Source: Neoarius graeffei (Eukaryota > Chordata > Actinopteri > Siluriformes > Ariidae). Taken from it: a stretch of DNA of 64,000 bases. Below, in pieces: positions 55,801 through 64,000 of this stretch. The stretch covers positions 33,982,698 through 34,046,697 of the forward strand of contig NC_083577.1 of assembly GCF_027579695.1 (NCBI RefSeq), given 5' to 3'. Position numbers and translations under genes: made by a program. The notes under the pieces are model-generated. The model worked only from the letters and a program-made list of their open reading frames with translations. It was not told the DNA's origin and did no database searches. The first letter of the stretch is position 1, and each line of letters starts with the position of its first letter.

Positions 55801-58043
55801 GATGCCAATAACTTAAGGACTTTGCAAAGTATACATGTTATACCCTGTGTGTCGCATTGCCTCACTTTTTATTCTGTTTAGTTACTCTGGTTATCGATTC
55901 TGCTTTCTGTTTTCTCAACTCTGCTCTGCATTTCCTCTGATGTCCTGTTTGTGCATCATATGACCCTTGCCTGTTTTCATGACTCTGCTTCTACCTTGTG
56001 GTTTTGTGCATGCCTGTTGTTAATAAACTCCTTCCTGCACTTACATCTGTCTGCAGCCAACCTTTACTGCCAGCCAGGGGAGTTTAAAAAAAAAAGTCAA
56101 GAGACTATGGCTAATTAAACTATGTATATTCAGTAGATGCAAACAGATATGGGGGTTTAGTTTGGTCTTTTAGTTACATAAATATAAAATGTCTACATGA
56201 CCCTGTTAGAAATTTCAGGTTTTTGTGATGTAAAAAAAATCATGCCAGATTTTTTCCCTTTAATGGAATATAGCAACCAACACAATTCAAATGAAAAACA
56301 AACAGAAACATTTTCGGTGGAAAAAAGAAATGAAACTTAAAATGATCTGATTACATAAGTTTGCACACCATTTTATAATGGAGCATGTGACTATGCTCAG
56401 AATTATCCAATTACATTCAAACTCCTGTTCACAATTAATTACAAACACCAGTGAAGTGATCCTGATTAACCCCAAATAAAGATTAGCTGTTTCATCAGGA
56501 TTTCTTGACATCTTCTTGGCTTCGTCTGACTGCTGAAGTCGTGGTTCACAAAGAGCTTACAATGTGTACTGGATCTCTAGTCATGTTGATGTGCACAAAA
56601 ATGTTTTAATTTTCATTACACTTCTTTAACACTGAAGAAATGACAATAACAGCAACAGATAATTAGCAGTAAAATATATCTATACACTAGTGGTGTCTTT
56701 ATTTATTTAGGAATACGCCTTAGTGCATATTATGTGATTTGGGGCACAGTACAATCCACGTAATGAAATGATGTTCTGGGAACAGCTTACAACAGCACTT
56801 CACTAAGCAAATCTTACATCTTTGTGTTTTTATGCATTACTCTAGATAGACCATGTGTGATCAAGAGGAAACGCAAAGTTGATCCATGCCATTCAGATTC
56901 AGCTCACGGTAACATAGGTACTGTATAACTTACTGTGGTTCTACTAGTAATGTATCTAAAAAACATAGGTTGCAGCAATTGACTGAAGGTTTAAATAAAT
57001 AATTTTGGTTTTCTAATCATATTTGGTGAATAAAAATATTACTTAAGGTAAAACATTTTTTTCTTAATAGCATAAGTTGCATAATAGCTGTCATTCTTTC
57101 TCATTAGATACTGGCATGGTAAAAGCAGAAGAAGAAAAAGGCGAAGAAGAGCTCCACTATGCCTGCATCACCATAGTGGAATCTGATCATGGTACAATTA
57201 GAGATCAGTTCCAGCTCTATTTCTTTTTTCTGCTCACGCCACTAGGACTCAATACTGTTCTACAGGGTTGTATACTACATTAAAAAGGTTTCTCTGCAAG
57301 TGAGAATATCTTAAATACAGACATATTGCTCCAATGTTTAATATTATGAGATTAGTATAAAATAAATATGAAGGACACATTTTTACTCATTTAAATTTTA
57401 AAAACTTTATTCCCTGGTAAGATAATACCTTTTTCTATTTTTAAAGAATATATGCTTTAAATTATATAGCAAAACGACCTTCCGACCGAACAAGATTTCA
57501 TGTCTATAATGAGATTTAATAACCATAGGTTTATTTTTCATGATAATGTCATAGTGGGAAAATATAAGTCAGAATATTTTCTTAATGAAATCAGCTTTTC
57601 TGCTTCTCCAGCTCTGCCATGTTTTCGCCCTCAGTACAGTATAATTAATTATTGTCTATGAAACAGTTTGGATTTGTAAACCATAGTTTATAAATGGAAC
57701 AGTATTAATTTTGATTTTTGAATACACCACTGCTGCTCTATGTAATAAACTGTAAAGTAGCTGCTATATACCTCACAGCAGTGTTTTAAATTATCTTTGC
57801 AGGAGCTAGTGGGAATTTTAAAATGAACAAGGTAAGCAATAACCGATATATTCCCATGTAAGCTTTTGCAATTTACACAGTAGCCTATAAGATCCTGTAT
57901 TCTGATATGAGGCTCACTGATAGACGCCTGTTCTTGTAATAACTGACAAATCTTTGTGTCTCTGTATTTTGTCCCTTCTGTGATTTCAACAGATGCCAAA
58001 TAGCAGTGACTCAGTCATCTACTCAACTATTAACTTGAAGTGA
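49610..58043 (+). CDS. Immunoglobulin-superfamily receptor with ITIM-like tail (3' part of gene, eight exons)
   Basis: Exons: 49610-49873 (Ig), 53581-53907 (Ig), 54008-54334 (Ig), 54439-54561 (membrane), 56846-56908, 57108-57191, 57803-57831 and 57993-58043 with TGA. All have AG/GT borders, and exons one to six are phase 1-1, the rule for Ig genes. Ig cysteines are seen in LSCEVSDL/KYYCTQ, LTLSCKS/TYRCLV and LTCEVSDL/LICQCA. A hydrophobic span of about 22 residues (VVIVVFTVSGCVVVLLGAV ...) is followed by basic YSQRK and KRKRK. The tail has LHYACI and VIYSTI, both fitting the ITIM consensus (S/I/V/L-x-Y-x-x-I/V/L). Such tails recruit SH2 phosphatases and dampen leukocyte signalling. Leader and perhaps first Ig exons were not found; they would lie before 49610, where transposons sit. 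Not matched to a named receptor (CD4-, LAG3-, Siglec- or LITR-like are possible). Confidence 0.82.
50395..50945. repeat. Old SINE fragment and LINE-tail-like sequence in receptor intron
   Basis: 50395-50575 is a degraded minus-strand copy of the main SINE (agctggagccaataccagct). 50590-50700 (ttcttttattgtcactgcac ... cagtgaaattg) and the ttgcacaat repeats to 50945 look like a LINE 3' end. Confidence 0.6.
51326..51776 (-). pseudogene. THAP-domain fragment in receptor intron, frameshifted
   Basis: ATG 51776 opens MPKVHCCAPNCLHNKG (C-x4-C), then the frame shifts at about 51733 to TPHLSFYQLPVKKKRRKKW and TSVCSLHFSGG, the C-terminal half of the zinc site. The remaining 90 codons are unrecognised. 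Likely a transposon (P-element or Kolobok type) or retro-copied THAP exon. Confidence 0.72.
51915..52100 (-). repeat. Degraded SINE (main family)
   Basis: atgtctttggactgtgggaag and aacttcttgctgtgaggcaacagtgctaaccactgcac-type sequence, i.e. the 5' half of the SINE inverted, with many changes. Older than the other copies. Confidence 0.75.
52985..53364 (+). repeat. tRNA-headed SINE (main family) in receptor intron
   Basis: Full copy with A- and B-boxes and GAGAT end; perfect 12-bp target duplication agaatttaacac at 52973-52984 and 53365-53376. Confidence 0.93.
53581..53907 (+). CDS. Receptor Ig exon b
   Basis: 109 residues with NLTLSCKS, IMWIWQLNQTK and SPVKFNYSGTYRCLVND, a V-like Ig fold; several N-x-S/T sites. 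Acceptor gtctttttag, donor gag|gttcgt (weak). Confidence 0.82.
54008..54334 (+). CDS. Receptor Ig exon c
   Basis: 109 residues with SVDLTCEVSDLREEVILAWL, KVSVTLNSVFEDQLICQCAV and a Thr/Ser-rich stalk (TALPKHTTALSTQG) before the membrane exon. Confidence 0.82.
54439..54561 (+). CDS. Receptor membrane exon
   Basis: 41 residues: GNIVEEGSDTQT, a hydrophobic membrane span, then YSQRKSSTG. Phase 1-1, acceptor ctctatag, donor ag|gtaagc. Confidence 0.82.
54715..56070 (+). mobile_element. Small LTR retrotransposon fossil, non-autonomous
   Basis: Direct repeats at 54715-55043 and 55666-56070 both start tgtcacatcagc and share several long blocks (cataactta aggactttg, ttttcatgactctgcttct). Flanks gccag at 54710-54714 and 56071-56075 fit a 5-bp target duplication. 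The interior has no pol genes but a coding-like minisatellite. Broken; moderately old from the divergence of the two LTRs. It lies in the intron after the receptor's membrane exon. Confidence 0.72.
55045..55460 (+). repeat. Minisatellite (18-24 bp units) inside the LTR fossil
   Basis: Units of the type gagtccatgcccatgctcaa and gcccaggtccac recur about twenty times with variation. Both strands read open across it only because the units are multiples of three. Confidence 0.85.
57108..57191 (+). CDS. Receptor tail exon with first ITIM-like motif
   Basis: 28 residues, acidic (KAEEEKGEEELHYACITIVE). The Tyr sits in L-H-Y-A-C-I. Acceptor ctcattag, donor g|gtacaa. Confidence 0.75.
57993..58043 (+). 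CDS. Receptor last exon with second ITIM-like motif
   Basis: MPNSSDSVIYSTINLK and TGA. The Tyr sits in V-I-Y-S-T-I. Preceded by a 29-nt exon at 57803-57831 that shifts the phase from 1 to 0. Confidence 0.78.
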   Translation: MPNSSDSVIYSTINLK

Positions 58044-58136
58044 GAAGCTGGAATCGTCTGTATGCTGAGGTTCATTTAAAATATTTTGACCACATCACCA
58101 CTGTGATGTGTACTTTATGCACTTTGTGATCCTGCC

Positions 58137-58140
<4 letters not shown>

Positions 58141-58205
<65 letters not shown>
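58141..58205. repeat. (TA)n microsatellite after the receptor stop
   Basis: (TA)n with (CA) end, joined directly to the Tc1-like element; the same (TA)n continues after its right end (59814-59848). Confidence 0.95.
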
Positions 58206-59856
<1,651 letters not shown>

Positions 59857-59884
59857 TTTCATCCATTGTACTCTCACCCCTGGC

Positions 59885-60320
59885 CAATTTCCGAGTCCCT
59901 GCTGATGAAAAGTATCCTTACATCATGATGCTACCACCACCATACTTCACTGTAGACATAGTGTTCTCAGGATGATGAGTAGTGTTAGGTTTTTGCCAAG
60001 GCCAACACGCAACATTTTGGTCTCACCAAATGAGGTGCGGTTGTGCCACATTCATTACATATTTATATAAAGGAGTTAATGATGCTTGCAAGACACTTTT
60101 GGTAGTTCTTTGATTTTCATGATGCTGTTTTGTTTAGATATGTCCTCAAAAATACACCAGAGCCTTCCTGCAACAGGTTTATTCATATTGAGGTCATGTG
60201 ACACTTTGATGATAAGATTCATGATAATCTCAAATGTTTAAGTTCAGGATGTAACACTGCAAAAAGTGGAATGTTTTGAGGGGTGAATACTCCATGAGTA
60301 GATGTGAGACACTGTAGGTG
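59885..60320 (-). pseudogene. Old Tc1-like remnant
   Basis: catcatgatgctaccaccacc and aggatgatgagtagtgttag on the plus strand are the inverse of the Tc1 block (G)GGSIM. and its surroundings; atgatgctgtt near 60118 matches the usual 5' end of the transposase. Too eroded for a frame. Fourth Tc1-like copy, unlike the other three in its ends. Confidence 0.65.
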
Positions 60321-60575
60321 ATAATTGCGTTAATATTCATTAGCATTTAGCCTTCTATATTTTTTAACCAAGTCCCCTGCATTGTTTAACAAAGTCACCT
60401 CACTGATTTGCAAAAACATGGATGCAGACATCAATGTGCTTCTCACCAAGTCTTCTTCAGTCATTCTAGTGCATGTGAGAATAGATATTCTGAAATTTGG
60501 ACTCATCATTCAGCTATGAAATGATTGGGTTTGTTGTCAGACAACACTGTCAGATGGGGAGCAATTTATATATAT

Positions 60576-62101
60576 GGGTCTGTCTCAGAAACTATTCTCT
60601 CTTTTGGGACATCATGGTCAAAAAATAAATTTTCTTATTTTACCATTTTATTGCATTTACCTAACACTCAATGTTTCTTTTGTCATGTTTAATAAGAATA
60701 AAGATAGCATCTTGCTTTATCTGGCCTCCACTGTGGAAAATTTTTTTAATCACAATTCAAATGCTCTTGTAAAATTGATTTACATATAAAATAACTACAT
60801 CATGAAGAATTAAAGCCCCTCCTTCACAGATGAGTGAAAATATTGAATAAATTTCCTCTTTTTGATTGCTTGGGTTAAAAATGCCAAGTTATGATGACTG
60901 AATTGATTATTCACTTAAATATGAATAATATGATGCATTTTGGGTATTTGATATGGCAAAATGGGACACAATGGAAAAATCAAGAACACACCGGAAAGAT
61001 GAGAATAACGGTGGTGGTAAAAGAACAGCGACTGTACCGGCTGAAGGTCGCGCGGGTCTCTGCTGCGGCACAAGAGCAACGGGACATCACTACCGCACCG
61101 GACGGAGCGCGAGGCGGGGCAAAATGACTGGCCGTAGATTCTATCAAAAGTTTGATCTAAATTGACTGTGGCTGCAAAATATTGGCCAAAAATACGCAAA
61201 CACTACGAAATATGAAAGTAAGATGAAAAAGAAACATTCTATTGCCTTATACTGCAAGACTAAAACAAAATAAAACTGTCAAACCTCACCTTTTCAGTGA
61301 TAACGTTCGAACAGATCACCCGCGTAACAGAAAGACCGCAAATGGAAGCACGATCAACTTCTAACTGTTGGAGTGGAAAATTCCATTCTACACATGCAAA
61401 TTGTTAATGTGTGTCCTTCCATGCACACAAATAACACGCTACGGTAAAAAATAGACCACAACTCATTTTATAGCTCAGAAATTCATACGAGACCAGCTAC
61501 CATCGTCACATATTCTGTAAGAAACATTCTATACCTAACTTTCAGCTTTCGTTTTAAAAAACAAAATTGCAGATTTATAACTAAATTTTTATATGGCGTA
61601 GTGATTTTAAGTTCCTACTTTTGGTGAGGTAGTGACCTCGACCCTGAGGCTTTCCGTTTAGATCAAAACACACGATCGTATTGGTTTTGGGTCTGCGGAA
61701 AATGGAGTTACAACGGTGATCAAATATTTTGCATGATGTTTTATTACGGTTATGATTATTCTGTGAGCGCACCAATCCTTAGGTGTATAAAGTTACAACT
61801 TAAAATACAATTAGTGATAACTGTAGACTTTTCAGTGGACTACAACCTTTTTAAGGGAATGCGATGTAGTCAACCATTTATCATGTCCCAGATCAAGCTG
61901 CCATTTTTCCACAAATTTGCAGAATTTTTGCCAAATTCTGAATAAAGTATTCACATCAAAGATTTAGTTTTATCTGTACTATTTCTTTCATCATTTTATT
62001 TCAAATTAAAACCAACATCACCATTCAAAACCGTATTGTTTATTGACTGTGAGTATATTTAGTGGGGTACCCCCACAGTACCCAGTTTCTGAGACAGACC
62101 C
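60576..62101. mobile_element. Unclassified inverted-repeat element, 1.5 kb
   Basis: Ends gggtctgtctcagaaact and agtttctgagacagaccc are perfect inverted repeats, with tatat on both outer sides. Near the right end is the palindrome gtggggtacccccac (about 62063-62077). No transposase; short frames at 60891-61165 around a GC-rich core are unrecognised. Confidence 0.75.
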
Positions 62102-62138
62102 ATATATATCTGTCCATCCATTCATTATCTGTAGCCAC

Positions 62139-62140
<2 letters not shown>

Positions 62141-62223
<83 letters not shown>

Positions 62224-62341
62224 TTAATTTCCTAACTTTAATCCAGCTTTAAATTAATTTGTGGTGTAGTTCCATGAGGTGTTACTCACATTTAATAGTT
62301 TCCTGAATTTAAAATAAATAAATAAATAAATAAATAAATAA
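62141..62341 (+). repeat. (GATA)n and (AAAT)n microsatellites
   Basis: (GATA)n at about 62141-62222 and (AAAT)n at about 62311-62340; the latter touches the SINE that follows. Confidence 0.95.
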
Positions 62342-62351
62342 GTGTATTGCT

Positions 62352-62720
62352 GGGGCAGCACGGTGGTGTAGTGGTTAGCGCTGTCGCCTCACAGCAACAA
62401 GGTCCGGGTTCGAGCCCCGTGGCCGGCGAGGGCCTTTCTGTGTGGAGTTTGCATGTTCTCTGCGTGGGTTTCCTCCGGGTGCTCCGGTTTCCCCCACAGT
62501 CCAACGACACGCAGGTTAGGTTAACTGGTGACTCTAAATTGACCGTAGGTGTGAATGTGAGTGTGAATGGTTGTCTGTGTCTATGTGTCAGCCCTGTGAT
62601 GACCTGGCGACTTGTCCAGGGTGTACCCCGCTTTTCGCCCGTAGTCAGCTGGGATAGGCTCCAGCTTGCCTGCGACCCTGTAGAACAGGATAAAGCGGAT
62701 AGAGATAATGAGATGAGATG
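62352..62720 (+). repeat. tRNA-headed SINE (main family)
   Basis: Full copy; target duplication aagtgtattgct at 62340-62351 and 62721-62732. Confidence 0.93.
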
Positions 62721-62732
62721 AAGTGTATTGCT

Positions 62733-63822
62733 CAAATTTAAAGTTACTTCAAAATGAGTTCAGGACCTTAATTTAACCTACCTCCCCCACTGTGCTAATT
62801 TTCTACTGGCCATTTATCTGTGCTCTGTGCTCCTCCTGTGCTGATGTACTTACTTTTGCAGAAAACACTTATTTAAGTATCCCCCCAAAAATCTGTCAAT
62901 ACAGTTTGTTTCTCTGAAATGTATTTAGCACAAAATCTCACTGCAAATCTAGTTATTCTCCTACAAACTTGCTTCAGTCATCAACAACAACAACAACAAT
63001 AAAAGAATACACAGAAACCTTTTTATATTAGTAGTGTATAATGTACTAGTGTTTGTTGTACTAATCGGGTCACAGTAGTGGGTCCAGTGTAATGAAATCC
63101 AGTAAATTAGTAATGGCTTAATTTAATCAGAACGTTATTGAATCTAGTTGGTAGAGCTGGCTGGATGAGGAAGAATGTGTCTGCGGAAATGATGCCTGTG
63201 GGTGCAGAAGTATTTTAAGGTTTGCAACAAAAGGGCCTAGGCTGGGCAAGCAAATTGAGCTAATCAAGGGCTGATTACCCCAGGGAGGGCAGTAGGGGAC
63301 AAACAATGTTGATGAGTTGGTAAACGATGATTAAAAAACCTTCAAAAACTACTAAACTCAGGAACCAATGAAGACTGTCTATAATGTTAAACATTTTGTT
63401 GATGTAAATGTTTGATACATTTATATGTTGACATCAAACTTTGGTACAACTTAAAGTATGCCCTTGAAATGGACTTTATAATAATATTGACCAGTATTAA
63501 TAATGTATGATGTGTATTAAGGTATTAATGCACAAAAAAATGAGATAATAAGGATATCGGCTGTAATGACATATAACGGGCACTAGAGGGCAATATTGTT
63601 ATATAATATTGTATAACGTTTTGAGCAGGATGAGAGGGGCACCTCTCTTGAATTTTGTGACTTCATTGAATTTAGTCATAAACTGATATTTTACAAGGTA
63701 TATATATCCACTGTTTTTATATTTTATCTTTTATCAATAAAATGGACTGGCACAAAATTCTAAATTATTAAATTAAATCAATAAAATATCAAATTAAATA
63801 TCAAAATATCAAATTAAATATC
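62733..63822. other. Stretch without a recognised gene
   Basis: AT-rich, with (AAC)n near 62982-62998 and no coding blocks or clear transposon ends. Nothing recognised. Confidence 0.5.
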
Positions 63823-64000
63823 TCATCTCATTATCTCTAGCCGCTTTATCCTGTTCTACAGGGTCGCAAGCAAGCTGGAGCCTATCCCAGCTGACTACGG
63901 GCGAAAGGCGGGGTACACCCTGGACAAGTCGCCAGGTCATCACAGGGTTGACACATAGACACAGACAACCATTCACACTCACATTCACACCTACGGTCAA
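63823..64000 (-). repeat. tRNA-headed SINE (main family), cut by window end
   Basis: Inverted 3' half (ctcatctcattatctctagc ... cattcacacctacggtcaa); the head lies beyond the window. Confidence 0.92.

Noticed and set aside
62347-62721. 124-codon open frame, and similar ones at 15879, 16377, 29657 and 53173
   Set aside because: They are translations of the SINE body and recur in every copy; not genes.

Overview
The window reads as a teleost fish genome segment. It is AT-rich, has vertebrate-style split genes, about ten copies of one tRNA-headed SINE, several Tc1/mariner, hAT, piggyBac and LINE copies of fish type, and immune gene families (TRIM RING/B-box/SPRY, ITIM receptor) that are expanded in fish. 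A catfish-like or other ostariophysan fish is possible but cannot be fixed from sequence alone.

Layout. 1-8.2 kb is a transposon nest: a MITE end, a THAP exon split by a hAT MITE, then a 5.7-kb hAT element carrying at least three further elements, most with readable 8-bp target duplications. 8.36-9.05 kb is another short hAT element directly upstream of the first host gene. 9.1-14.4 kb is an intact six-exon TRIM gene (+ strand, 487 aa predicted). 15.6-22.9 kb is repeats: mariner remnants with SINEs, a Gypsy fossil, two LINE 3' fragments and an old hAT fragment. 23.6-30.9 kb is a tandem duplicate of the TRIM gene, broken by a 2-bp loss in exon 3. The duplication also covers the 3' flank, which can be followed to about 42.3 kb through later insertions (two Tc1-like copies, a mariner-like copy and a Gypsy fossil). 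42.6-44.9 kb is a 5'-truncated LINE with a 558-codon reverse transcriptase frame. 45.3-49.3 kb is a piggyBac element with a split transposase. 49.6-58.0 kb is the 3' part of an immunoglobulin-superfamily receptor gene (+ strand; three Ig exons, one membrane exon, four tail exons, two ITIM-like tyrosine motifs); its leader exon was not found. 58.2-64 kb is repeats, including a nearly whole Tc1-like copy and a 1.5-kb inverted-repeat element I do not recognise.

How the genes relate. The two TRIM copies share exon sizes, intron repeats and 3' flank, so they came from one segmental duplication; copy 1 keeps an open frame and copy 2 does not. The receptor's exons are nearly all phase 1-1 and its tail predicts an inhibitory membrane receptor. 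TRIM (ubiquitin ligase type) and ITIM receptor are both innate-immunity families, but nothing in the sequence shows that they work together. Because the duplicate supplies empty sites, many insertions here can be bounded and ordered in time, which is the most useful property of the window.
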